A stretch of DNA of 51,885 nt from Brevundimonas diminuta 3F5N (lineage in GTDB: Bacteria; Pseudomonadota; Alphaproteobacteria; Caulobacterales; Caulobacteraceae), in assembly GCF_900163625.1 (NCBI RefSeq), contig NZ_FUIE01000051.1:1-51885 (forward strand), given 5' to 3'. Each line of letters opens with the position of its first letter. Within the stretch, counting starts at the first letter, position 1. Below, one piece after another: positions 44,514 to 51,885 of the stretch. A program made the position numbers and the translations under genes. The notes beneath the pieces were generated by a model. That model ran no database searches. It worked only from the letters and a program-made list of their open reading frames with translations, and was not told the origin of the DNA.

Positions 44514-45184
44514 TCCACATGCTCGGTCGCGTCGGCCTCTGCGGCCTGCAACGGCGCGACTTCTTCGCCGTACAGACGGTTGAACAGCCCCTTCAGAATA
44601 CCCGCCGTCGCGCCCCAGATGTAGCGCTCGCGATAGGGCATGGCCCAGAACCACCGGCGCGGCCCGTTCTCCTGATCGTAGTAGTCGCGGCGATGGTTCA
44701 CCGGGTCCATCAGGAAGTCCCACGGCGCCTCGAACAGCTCGGCCACCTCGGCGGGCGAGGCGGTGACGTCCGGCGGCGCCGTCAGCCAGCCCACCACCGG
44801 CGTCACCAGAAAGCCCGTGCCCGTCTCATAGGGATCGCCCAGCCCCAAAGGCTCCACCACGGCGGGGTCCAGCGCGATCTCCTCCCACGCCTCACGCAGG
44901 GCCGCGTCCAGCGCCGTCTCGCCCGGCTCGAGCCGCCCGCCCGCAAAGGCGATCTGCCCCGTATGACTGGCCAGACTGTCGGATCGGCGGGTCAGCAGGA
45001 CGCTGGGCCCATCCTCACGCGCGATGATGGGGATCAGCACCGCCGCAGGCCTCAGCTTGACCTTCGGACGGCTGAAATCGGGGTTCAGGTCATAGTCGGA
45101 CCGCACCGCCACACGCTGCGGCGACCAGTCGGACACCGGGTCCAGCCTCTGTTGCAGCCGGGCCTTCAAGCCGGAACAGGTCAA
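44510..45184 (-). CDS. NUDIX hydrolase, CoA-pyrophosphatase type (TTG start)
   Basis: 224 residues from TTG 45184, which overlaps the preceding stop as TTGA and has a GGAAGGGGCGGGG ribosome site. The NUDIX box is GGRLEPGETALDAALREAWEEIAL, and the preceding TRRSDSLASHTGQIAFAGG fits the CoA-diphosphatase (NudL/UPF0035) signature. The reaction would be hydrolysis of CoA to 3',5'-ADP and phosphopantetheine. It is the middle gene of a three-gene operon. Confidence 0.9.
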   Translation of the reverse strand: MTCSGLKARLQQRLDPVSDWSPQRVAVRSDYDLNPDFSRPKVKLRPAAVLIPIIAREDGPSVLLTRRSDSLASHTGQIAFAGGRLEPGETALDAALREAWEEIALDPAVVEPLGLGDPYETGTGFLVTPVVGWLTAPPDVTASPAEVAELFEAPWDFLMDPVNHRRDYYDQENGPRRWFWAMPYRERYIWGATAGILKGLFNRLYGEEVAPLQAAEADATEHVE

Positions 45185-45747
45185 AGCCCCGCCCCTTCCG
45201 GTCCCAGCGGAAACGTCACCCCGCCCGACCGCACGGCCAGCCGCCCGTCCGTCTCCCGCGCTCGCTCGACCAGGTCATAGAAGACGGGCCGCGCGATCCG
45301 CGCCCACAGATCGCCTCGCACATGAACGCGCGGCGCAGGTTCGCCGGTCGTCGCGTCCGTTTCGACGACGATGGCGTGGTCAGGCCCGGCGACAGCCTCA
45401 TCGCCCTGATCCGTGGTGAAGACCAGCGCCGCGCCGTCTTGGCGCACAGCCACGGCGCGGAACGGCAGGTCCTCGACCGCGATCTTCAGCTTCTCGACCG
45501 GCGTGACCAGATGATAGCCGTCCGGGTCCTTCCTCAGCACCGTCGAGAACAGCCGCACCAGTTCGGCCCGGCCGATGGGCGAGCCTTCATGCATCCACAC
45601 GCCGTCGGCGCGGATCAGGATGTCGATCTCACCGCAATGTTCGGGATGCCACAGATGCACGGGCGGCAGACCCCGCCCCGACGCCTGACGCGCGGCCTCG
45701 GCCACGCTGGCCAGACCGGAGCCGGACGATGTCGGTGGGTTCGTCAT
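45181..45747 (-). CDS. DUF1285-family protein
   Basis: 188 residues from ATG 45747; a TTG 30 bases upstream is possible. The family pattern is visible: PVHLWHPEHCGEIDILIRAD then GVWMHEGSPIGRAELVRLFS and LRKDPDGYHLVTPVEKLKI, and a C-terminal domain around RVHVRGDLWARIARPVFYDL. No signal or membrane segment. The function is unknown. It heads the operon with the NUDIX and CCA genes, an order I recall from many alphaproteobacteria, so a link to tRNA or nucleotide metabolism is possible. Confidence 0.85.
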   Translation of the reverse strand: MTNPPTSSGSGLASVAEAARQASGRGLPPVHLWHPEHCGEIDILIRADGVWMHEGSPIGRAELVRLFSTVLRKDPDGYHLVTPVEKLKIAVEDLPFRAVAVRQDGAALVFTTDQGDEAVAGPDHAIVVETDATTGEPAPRVHVRGDLWARIARPVFYDLVERARETDGRLAVRSGGVTFPLGPEGAGL

Positions 45748-45795
45748 ATCCGAACTATGGGATGCGTCGCCCTGCAAAGGAAGGCCGCGCCCGGC

Positions 45796-46308
45796 TCAGG
45801 CGTCGGGTCGAACCGTCCCGACCGGCGCCGCTGCGGTGAAGGGCAGCCACATGACACGGCGCTGATCCACCGGCCCCGGCAGCACGGCGTCCGGCGCAGG
45901 CACGAATCCGAAGCGCGAGAAATAGGGCGGATCGCCGACCAGCAGGACGCCGTCCAGCCCCCGCGCCTTGGCCTCTTCGATGCAGGCCCGCACCAGTTCG
46001 CCGCCCAGTCCGGTGCTGCGGCTGGCCTTGTCTACGGCGATGGGCCCCAGAAAGACCGACTTCGCCTCGCCCGTCAGGATCGCCCACAGCCGCACCGAGC
46101 CGATCAGGCGGCCGTCTTCAAGCAGGCAGAACCCCGCCGCCAACGGCGCACGCTCGCGCAGACGCTCGGCGGTCTTGGCGAAGCGGCCGGGACCGAAAGC
46201 CGCGATGACCAGGGCGTCGATCGCCGCGGAATCCTTTGGCGTTTCACGCACGATTCCGCCCGCGAAATGCGGTTCGGCGGAGACGGCGGAGGCGGGCGCG
46301 GCGTTCAT
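45796..46308 (-). CDS. GNAT-family N-acetyltransferase
   Basis: 170 residues. The acetyl-CoA-binding region is FLGPIAVDKASRSTGLGGEL followed by an alpha helix (VRACIEEAKARGLDGVLLVG), and the C-terminal PYFSRFGFVPA is the usual last strand of YhbS-like acetyltransferases. The substrate cannot be predicted. It stands 48 bases from the DUF1285 gene start and is probably a separate gene on the same strand. Confidence 0.87.
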   Translation of the reverse strand: MNAAPASAVSAEPHFAGGIVRETPKDSAAIDALVIAAFGPGRFAKTAERLRERAPLAAGFCLLEDGRLIGSVRLWAILTGEAKSVFLGPIAVDKASRSTGLGGELVRACIEEAKARGLDGVLLVGDPPYFSRFGFVPAPDAVLPGPVDQRRVMWLPFTAAAPVGTVRPDA

Positions 46309-46371
46309 GCGCGGCCCCTAATCCCCCGCGCCCCTCGAATCAATCGCGATCTTCGGCGAAACGGCGGGAAA

Positions 46372-47145
46372 TCAGCCCAGTTTGGAGAAGTCCGGCGCCC
46401 GCTTCTGGCTGAAGGCCATGAACGCCTCCATCGCCTCGGGGCTGCGCATCTGCGAGCCGAAGGCCTGGGCCTCGCGCTGCATGACCGCCCACAGCACCTC
46501 GGCGTCGCGCATCAGGGCCTTGGTCTTGCGGATGGAGTTGGGCGCCCGCGCCGCCAGCTTGCCCGCCAGATCGGCCGCCGTCGCCTCGACCTGATCGGCC
46601 GGAACCGCGCGGTTGGCCAGGCCCCACGCCAGCGCTGTCCTGCCGTCGATCGCTTCGCCCAGGGCGAACAGCTCAAAGGCGCGCTGATGGCCGATATTGG
46701 CGCCCAGCAGCAGTGAAGACGCCGCCTCCGGCGCCAGCGCCAGGTTGACGAAGGGCACGGACAGCAGGGCGTCTTCAGCCACCACCACCATGTCGCAATG
46801 CAGCAGCAGCGTCAGGCCGATGCCTACCGCCCGGCCGCGCACCGCCGACACCGCAGGCTTGTCCAGATCGGCCAAGGCCTTCAGGAAACGGAATACCCCC
46901 ATCTCGACCAGATCGCCCTCGGTTTGCCCCAGGGAGATGAAGTCGGCGATGTCGTTGCCCGCCGAGAAGGAATCCCCTTCGCTGCGGAACAGGATGACGC
47001 GCACGGCGTCGTCCGCTTTCGCCTTCTCGGTCGCGTCGGCCAGCGCCGTATACATGGCCTGGGTGATGGCGTTCTTCTTGTCCGCGCGGTCGAAGACGAC
47101 CGTCAGGACGCCGCCGTCCAGTTGGGTCCGGATATGTTCGCTCAT
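46372..47145 (-). CDS. Enoyl-CoA hydratase/isomerase
   Basis: 257 residues from ATG 47145, which overlaps the preceding stop as ATGA. Crotonase-fold features are SFSAGNDIADFIS (CoA-binding loop and oxyanion hole), then KPAVSAVRGRAVGIGLTLLLH (second oxyanion Gly) and FVNLALAPEAASSLLL. The usual catalytic Glu of hydratases in the second segment is not obvious (the position is in HCDMVVV / VPFVNLALAPEAA), so an isomerase-like role in fatty-acid oxidation is as likely. It is co-transcribed with an MBL hydrolase. Confidence 0.9.
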   Translation of the reverse strand: MSEHIRTQLDGGVLTVVFDRADKKNAITQAMYTALADATEKAKADDAVRVILFRSEGDSFSAGNDIADFISLGQTEGDLVEMGVFRFLKALADLDKPAVSAVRGRAVGIGLTLLLHCDMVVVAEDALLSVPFVNLALAPEAASSLLLGANIGHQRAFELFALGEAIDGRTALAWGLANRAVPADQVEATAADLAGKLAARAPNSIRKTKALMRDAEVLWAVMQREAQAFGSQMRSPEAMEAFMAFSQKRAPDFSKLG

Positions 47146-48209
47146 TGGCCTGTCTCCAAAAGGCTCCACCAGTCGACGCCGTCCTCGTCCCGCGCGCGGC
47201 GGACCCGTCCCTGGCGTTCAAGATAATTCAGATGCGCCAGCGCCTCGCCGGTCGCCATGCCCAGAACGGCGTCGCCCACCGGGCGGGCGAACAGGGCGCC
47301 GAACACATCGACGGCGCGACAAGGCGTCCGCAGCGTCTTCTCCAGCCGTTTCAGCGCCACCTCATGCCCGCGCATCAGCGCCTCCAGCCGCAGAGTCACG
47401 CCATAGAACGGCTCCCCGTGCGACGGCAGCACCAACAGGTCGCCCGGCAGCCGGTCCTTCAGCGCCGCCAGCGACCGCAGCCAGTCGCCCAGCGGATCCG
47501 CGTTCGGCTCCGTCGGCCAGATCGAGATGTTGGACGAAATGCGCGGCAGGATCTGATCGCCCGCGATGAAGACGTTATCCTTCTCGCGCCACAGACAGAC
47601 ATGTTCGGGGCTGTGCCCTTCTCCGACCACCACCCGCCAGCCATCGCCGCCGATGCTCAGCAGCTCGCCGTCCTGCACCCGGCGGTAATCGCGCGGAAAA
47701 TCCTGAACCATACGGCCGAAGCCGCCATAGCCGTCGCGCCAGCGCGCCACCTGCTCGTCCGACCAGCCCGCCGCGCGATAGAAGGCCTCAGCCCCCGCCG
47801 GCGGTCCCAGAGCCTCGTCGCCGATCAGCATCCGTCCCGTCACATACTCCGTCCGCGACATCAGCAGCGGCGCGTCGAACCGCGCGCACAGCCAGCCCGC
47901 CAGGCCGATGTGATCCGGGTGCATGTGGGTGCAGATCACGCGCGTGACCGGCCGCCCGCCCAGCACGCCCGCCAACGCCGTCGTCCAACCCTCACGCGAA
48001 ACATCTGTCGCCAGTCCCGCGTCGATGACGGCCCAGCCCTCTCCGTCCTCGATGGCGTAGAGGTTGATGTGATTCAGCGCCATCGGCAGCGGCAGACGCA
48101 GCCACAACACGCCGGGCGCGACCGCCACGGCTTCCCCCGCGAGAGGTTCCGCCGGAAACGGGTACGTCAGGCCGCGCTCCGAGCGAGACAAGGAGTCTCC
48201 GTCCGCCAA
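47142..48209 (-). CDS. Metallo-beta-lactamase-fold hydrolase (TTG start)
   Basis: 355 residues from TTG 48209, chosen because GGAG (48217-48220) lies seven bases upstream; a second TTG at 48191 has less support. The MBL metal motif is ICTHMHPDHIGLAGW, with further ligands in VVVGEGHSPEH and FIAGDQIL and LPSHGEPF. The C-terminal 100 residues are helical and resemble the winged-helix tail of LACTB2/GloB-like proteins. The substrate is unknown; pairing with an enoyl-CoA hydratase suggests a thioester hydrolase, which is inference. Confidence 0.88.
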   Translation of the reverse strand: MADGDSLSRSERGLTYPFPAEPLAGEAVAVAPGVLWLRLPLPMALNHINLYAIEDGEGWAVIDAGLATDVSREGWTTALAGVLGGRPVTRVICTHMHPDHIGLAGWLCARFDAPLLMSRTEYVTGRMLIGDEALGPPAGAEAFYRAAGWSDEQVARWRDGYGGFGRMVQDFPRDYRRVQDGELLSIGGDGWRVVVGEGHSPEHVCLWREKDNVFIAGDQILPRISSNISIWPTEPNADPLGDWLRSLAALKDRLPGDLLVLPSHGEPFYGVTLRLEALMRGHEVALKRLEKTLRTPCRAVDVFGALFARPVGDAVLGMATGEALAHLNYLERQGRVRRARDEDGVDWWSLLETGQ

Positions 48210-48352
48210 GGTCCGTCTCCAATCAAAACTGTCGTGCAGATTAAGCGGATCGCGATGCGATCGTCCAGCGCCAAGGGCGCAGTTGCGCTTGACCAAGGCG
48301 AAAGACGCCGCCAAGGCTTCATCTTCCTAAATATGAGGCCAGGAGCAGTTTT

Positions 48353-49348
48353 GTGACCTTCCCCCCCCGCAGCCGCAAGGTCGGCGTGGCCGCCGCCCTG
48401 GCGCTCATGACCCTCACGCCTTCTCTCGCTCACGCGCAAACCTTTACCCAGACCACACCCGGCGAAGCCGCGCCGCTTGGCCCTGGCGGCAACGAACAGG
48501 ATCGGATGAATGAGCAGCGTGCGGGCGAACGTTCCGCTACCGGTCGCCTGGCCCGTCGTCAGCAACAGCAGCAACGCCAACGCGCGCCTCAGCCGCCCAG
48601 CGCCGAAGAAGTCCAGGCCGCCGCCCAGGGCGTGCTGACCGCCACTAGCACCAACTGCCAGATCACCGAGTCCAAACTGTTGGGCCAGTCGCCCAACAAG
48701 GAGTCGTTGTATGAAGTCGCCTGCGCGACCGGCCCCGGCTACCTGCTGCTGACCTCGACCCCGCCGCAAGCGACCGACTGCATGGTGCTGGCCTATTCGG
48801 CCGAACAGGCGCGCGCTCGCGACCCGGAAGCCGATGTCGGTTCGCAGTGCAGCCTGCCCGCTAATAACAACGCCATGGCCGTCATCACCGCTTTCGCCAA
48901 GGAAGCGGGCTTGGCCTGCACCGTCGACGAAGGCTCCATCATCGGCGCCAAGCCCGGCGGCGCCGTCGTCTATGAAGTCGGTTGCGCCGGCGTCGAAGGC
49001 GCCCAGATCAACAAAGCCGCCGCAGGTTGGGAAATCTCCTCCTGCATGGAGCTGGTCTCGGCCAACGCCTCGTGCCGCTTCACCACCCCGGCCGAACAAG
49101 TCGCCACGCTGAAGGGCTGGCTGACCGGCTCCGAAGCCGCCGCCTGCGACGTCAGCCAGGCCCGCTACATGGGCAAGAACGCCAACGGCTCCTTCTATGA
49201 AGCCGCCTGCAACGGCGCCGACGGCGTCATCGTCCGCTTCGATACGGCCAAGGCCGTGCAGCAGGTCTACCCCTGCGCCACCGCCCAGCAGATCGGCGGC
49301 GGCTGCAAGCTGACGACCACGGCTCCGGCCGCTGCGCCGAACAGCTGA
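48353..49348 (+). CDS. Secreted protein with three four-cysteine repeats, unknown
   Basis: 331 residues from GTG 48353 (AGGAG seven bases upstream). The signal peptide ends about residue 29 (SLAHAQ). A Gln/Arg-rich linker (48-85, including RRQQQQQRQR) follows. Residues 100-320 hold three repeats of about 80 residues, each with four cysteines: 102/124/143/166, 189/211/231/241 and 265/286/308/318. The core of each reads (L/V)YEVAC, VYEVGC, FYEAAC after about 20 residues. All 12 cysteines of the mature protein are in the repeats. It is predicted periplasmic with disulfides. The family is not recognised. Confidence 0.82.
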   Translation: MTFPPRSRKVGVAAALALMTLTPSLAHAQTFTQTTPGEAAPLGPGGNEQDRMNEQRAGERSATGRLARRQQQQQRQRAPQPPSAEEVQAAAQGVLTATSTNCQITESKLLGQSPNKESLYEVACATGPGYLLLTSTPPQATDCMVLAYSAEQARARDPEADVGSQCSLPANNNAMAVITAFAKEAGLACTVDEGSIIGAKPGGAVVYEVGCAGVEGAQINKAAAGWEISSCMELVSANASCRFTTPAEQVATLKGWLTGSEAAACDVSQARYMGKNANGSFYEAACNGADGVIVRFDTAKAVQQVYPCATAQQIGGGCKLTTTAPAAAPNS

Positions 49349-49373
49349 TCCCGATTTCAGCCTGAGCTTTTAA

Positions 49374-49409
49374 GACGCCGCCGGAGCGATCCGGCGGCGT
49401 CTTTGTTTT
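49374..49409 (+). terminator. Rho-independent terminator after the four-cysteine repeat gene
   Basis: GACGCCGCCGGA (49374-49385) and TCCGGCGGCGTC (49390-49401) form a perfect 12-bp stem with a GCGA tetraloop, followed by TTTGTTTT. A textbook intrinsic terminator, 25 bases after the stop. Confidence 0.9.
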
Positions 49410-49457
49410 GGGCGCCCCTCTTCCCGAACGAAGCGGCTCACCTTAGCCTTGCGTCCC

Positions 49458-50243
49458 ATGCGCATCGCCACCTGGAACGTGAACTCGGTCAACGCCCGCC
49501 TGCCGACGGTGCTGGAGTGGATTCAGGCCGCCAACCCCGACGTCGCCTGCTTCCAGGAGATCAAATGCGTGGACGAAAAGTTCCCGCGCGAGGCCTTTGA
49601 AGACCTGGGCTACAACGTCGAGACGCACGGCCAGAAGAGCTACAACGGCGTCGCCCTGCTGTCGAAATACCCGATGTCGGACGTGCGGCGCGGTCTGCCC
49701 GGCGACGATAGCGACGAACAGGCCCGCTATCTGGAGGCCCTGATCGAGGCGCCCCGCCCGATCCGCGTCGCCTCCATCTACCTGCCCAACGGCAACCCGC
49801 TGGGAACCGAGAAATTCGCCTACAAGCTGGCCTGGTTCCAACGGCTTCAGAACCATGCACGCGACCTGCTGGCGCTGGAAGAACCGCTGGCCCTGTGCGG
49901 CGACTACAACGTCATCCCCGAGGCCGAAGACGCCAAGAACCCCGCCGCCTGGGCCGAGGACGCCCTGTTCCAGCCGGAAAGCCGCGAGGCCTTCCGCGCG
50001 CTGAAGTGGCTGGGCCTGGCCGATTCCCACGAACTGGGCCGCGAACCGGCCGGAACCTTCACCTTCTGGGACTATCAGGCGGGCGCCTGGCAGCGGAACC
50101 ACGGCATCCGCATCGACTTCGCCATGCTGTCGCCCCAGGCCGCCGACCGCTTCCGCGCCATCGAGACGCACCGCGAGGCCCGCGACATGGAAAAGCCCAG
50201 CGATCACGTCCCCGTCGTGGTCGATCTGGACCTGGAGGTCTGA
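49458..50243 (+). CDS. xthA: Exodeoxyribonuclease III
   Basis: 261 residues from ATG 49458 (MRIATWNVNSVNARL); a TTG nine bases earlier is less likely. This AP endonuclease and 3'-5' exonuclease acts in base-excision repair. All ExoIII signatures are visible: WNVNSVNAR, QEIKCVDEKFP (metal Glu), YLPNGNPLG, GDYNVIPE (Asp-Asn), then RNHGIRIDF and the final SDHVPVVVD. It is probably co-transcribed with the small membrane protein that starts four bases after its stop. Confidence 0.94.
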   Translation: MRIATWNVNSVNARLPTVLEWIQAANPDVACFQEIKCVDEKFPREAFEDLGYNVETHGQKSYNGVALLSKYPMSDVRRGLPGDDSDEQARYLEALIEAPRPIRVASIYLPNGNPLGTEKFAYKLAWFQRLQNHARDLLALEEPLALCGDYNVIPEAEDAKNPAAWAEDALFQPESREAFRALKWLGLADSHELGREPAGTFTFWDYQAGAWQRNHGIRIDFAMLSPQAADRFRAIETHREARDMEKPSDHVPVVVDLDLEV

Positions 50244-50246
50244 TCC

Positions 50247-50789
50247 ATGGGCGAGACGTTCAGGGCCATTCTGCTGGTCGCCCTGATCGCCGCCTTCCTG
50301 ACCACCGGCGTGTTGCTGTTTTCCTGGTGGATGGAGTCCGAGCGGCGACTGCGGCGAGCGATGAAGAAGGCGCTGGGCGCGCCGGCCGACACCCTGGCCC
50401 TGTCGGCCCATGAAGGCCGCGCGGCCGGGTTGGATCTAGAGGGCGGCCAGTTGGCGGTCCTGTGGAATCGCGGCGCGATGGGGCTGGTCTACGCCTTCGA
50501 GGAAGTGCTCGGCGCCGAGATCATCGTCGATGGGCATGTGATCGCCCGCGTCCTGCGCGGGCAACTTCGCAAGGAGATCGACCTGGACGCGCCCGATGCC
50601 GAACTGGTCGTGCTGCGCCTGATCTTCAGCGATCCGCACAATGCGGAATTCGAGCTGGCCCTGTGGAATGGATCGCGCACCGCCCCCGCCTCCGAGGCCG
50701 AAAAGACCAGCGGCGCCCGCTCTCCCGGCGAAGGTCTGCGGCTGGGGCGCCGCTGGTTGTCGCACGTCGAAGCCCTGATGCAACGCTGA
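50247..50789 (+). CDS. Small single-pass membrane protein, unknown
   Basis: 180 residues. The N-terminal helix (residues 6-30, AILLVALIAAFLTTGVLLFSWW) anchors a cytoplasmic or periplasmic domain with beta-rich segments (GLDLEGGQLAVLWNRGAMGL, VIARVLRGQLRKEIDLDAPD, ELVVLRLIFSD). GGAGG eight bases upstream is within the xthA end, so translation is probably coupled. The fold is not recognised. It may be an envelope protein unrelated to the repair gene. Confidence 0.75.
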   Translation: MGETFRAILLVALIAAFLTTGVLLFSWWMESERRLRRAMKKALGAPADTLALSAHEGRAAGLDLEGGQLAVLWNRGAMGLVYAFEEVLGAEIIVDGHVIARVLRGQLRKEIDLDAPDAELVVLRLIFSDPHNAEFELALWNGSRTAPASEAEKTSGARSPGEGLRLGRRWLSHVEALMQR

Positions 50790-50864
50790 TCGCCCTTCAC
50801 GGCTTGAGTCTGGGCGGCTAGAAGCCCCCGTTCCTGTTCCTCGCCTCTTTCTTCAGGAGCCCCC

Positions 50865-51785
50865 GTGGCCCGCCTCTTCGACGCCTACATCATCGCCAAC
50901 TGGACCGCCGCCGAAGGCAAGAAGCTGGGCGAACAGACCCTGTGGATCGGCGTCGCCAAGCGCGACGTGCGCTTCCGCCTCTATGCCGAGACGCACAACG
51001 TCGCCACGCGCGCCGAAGGCGAGAAGCTGATCGCCGACCTCCTGGCGGAACACCGCAAGCGCGGCGACCGCGTCCTGGTGGGCTTCGACTTCGACTTCGG
51101 CTTCCCGGCCGGAACGGGTGCGCGCCTGAAACTGGACGGCCGCCCGTGGGACGCCATGGGCAAGTTCCTGGCCGCCAACATCGTCGACAAAGCCGACAAT
51201 TCTAACAACCGCTATCAGGTCGCGGCCAAGATGAACCGCCTGATGACGGACGAGCCCTGGCCGTTCTGGGGCGCGCCCGCCAGCCAGGCCCAGCGCTGGC
51301 TGACCACGACCAAGCCGCCGGAAGGCGCCGGCGCCGACATCCCCGAGTTCCGCGCCACCGAACTGGCCGCGCGCAAGGACAAACTGCCGCCCAAGAGCGT
51401 CTGGCAGATGCACGGCGCGGGCGCCATCGGCGGCCTGACCCTGGTCGGCGTGCCTATGCTGCGCCGCCTGCTGGACACGCTGGGCGCCTCGGCGGCCGTC
51501 TGGCCCTTCGGCACCGGCTGGCGTGAACTGACCGAGGCCGACATCGAGCCCCTGTCGGCCGTCGTCGTCGAAGTCTGGCCGCTGATGTTCGAGGCCAAGC
51601 GCGGCGTGAACGCCGACGGCGTCAAGGAATACAAGACCCAGGCCCAGGTCCGCGCCGCCGCCGAAGCCTTCGCCCTCATGGACGATGCCGGCGACCTGCA
51701 GAAGGCGTTTGCACCGCCGGCCGGTGCGGACGAAGCCCTGATCGCCCAGGTGGAGGGCGAAGAAGGCTGGATCCTGGGGGTCTGA
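50865..51785 (+). CDS. RNase H-fold-like (DUF429-like) protein, unknown
   Basis: 306 residues from GTG 50865, with AGGAG five bases upstream. The start has FDAYIIANWTAAEGKKLGEQ, and a second acidic strand VLVGFDFDFGFPAG appears near residue 77. A third, VVVEVWPLMFE, is near residue 235. This order of acidic strands (D-W-S/T, D-F-D, E-V-W/Y-P) recalls DUF429-type RNase H-like proteins. Nuclease activity is not shown. No signal peptide. It appears to be single-gene, followed by the dispersed repeat. Confidence 0.75.
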   Translation: MARLFDAYIIANWTAAEGKKLGEQTLWIGVAKRDVRFRLYAETHNVATRAEGEKLIADLLAEHRKRGDRVLVGFDFDFGFPAGTGARLKLDGRPWDAMGKFLAANIVDKADNSNNRYQVAAKMNRLMTDEPWPFWGAPASQAQRWLTTTKPPEGAGADIPEFRATELAARKDKLPPKSVWQMHGAGAIGGLTLVGVPMLRRLLDTLGASAAVWPFGTGWRELTEADIEPLSAVVVEVWPLMFEAKRGVNADGVKEYKTQAQVRAAAEAFALMDDAGDLQKAFAPPAGADEALIAQVEGEEGWILGV

Positions 51786-51790
51786 GTCTT

Positions 51791-51842
51791 CCTTCTCCCC
51801 TTGAGGGAGAAGGTGGGCGCCGGAGGCGCTCGGATGAGGGGT
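51791..51842 (+). repeat. Dispersed intergenic repeat, third copy
   Basis: CCTTCTCCCCTTGAGGGAGA and the following GGCGCTCGGATGAGGGGTG match the unit at 17224-17277, with changes in the middle. It directly follows a gene stop, so it may serve as a 3'-end hairpin. The last 43 bases of the window after it hold nothing recognised. Confidence 0.75.
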
Positions 51843-51885
51843 GCTGACTCCGTCTACTCTAAGTTTGGTGAGCGGGCGTCGGCGC

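Overview
The window is GC-rich chromosomal DNA from an alphaproteobacterium, most likely Caulobacteraceae and probably Brevundimonas or a close relative. The evidence is a tandem flagellin cluster next to a FlaEY-like protein, a GTTC-N7-GTTC (alphaproteobacterial) LexA box before ssb, the gyrA - aminotransferase - coaD - cyclophilin order, and the GyrA residues Ala and Met at the two quinolone-determining positions. The genus is inferred, not proven. No rRNA, tRNA, CRISPR array, insertion sequence or integrase was seen. Genes are densely packed and many neighbours share 1 to 4 bases.

Layout. (1) 1-13.3 kb: information-processing core on the minus strand: the str operon (rpsL, rpsG, fusA, tuf, the last cut by the window edge) and rpoB-rpoC, separated by a plus-strand gene for a proline-rich protein with a TonB-like N-terminus. 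(2) 13.6-20.6 kb: exported proteins: an FKBP lipoprotein, a DUF2268-type metalloprotease, two tandem M61 peptidases separated by an inverted pair of dispersed repeats, and a Ppx/GppA phosphatase. (3) 20.6-26.5 kb, minus strand: gyrA, a class IV aminotransferase, coaD and two exported cyclophilins. (4) 26.6-32.8 kb: a SodC-like protein with an altered zinc site, an EamA transporter, an exported nucleoside deoxyribosyltransferase-like protein, a DCC protein / SDR-DoxX fusion / DUF2269 operon, ssb under a LexA box, and two small envelope proteins. (5) 32.9-39.0 kb, minus strand: flagellar filament cluster with three flagellins, a FlaG-like protein and a 905-residue FlaEY-like protein.

(6) 39.2-42.15 kb, minus strand: the most unusual part, a compact phage-derived operon. 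A DUF2793 fibre/spike-like protein with a glycine-rich tip is followed by a small unknown protein, a holin-like protein, an M15-type endolysin and an overlapping Rz/Rz1 spanin pair. No capsid, packaging or integration genes are present, and the Shine-Dalgarno of the first gene lies in a perfect 8-bp hairpin. This looks like a domesticated adsorption-plus-lysis cassette, possibly a detached accessory locus of a gene transfer agent. (7) 42.4-51.9 kb: housekeeping and unknown genes: a membrane-anchored EEP-family enzyme, DUF1285 / CoA-type NUDIX / CCA-adding enzyme operon, a GNAT protein, an MBL hydrolase / enoyl-CoA hydratase pair, a secreted protein made of three four-cysteine repeats, xthA, a small membrane protein and an RNase H-fold-like protein.

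All functional calls come from reading motifs by eye. No database search was run.
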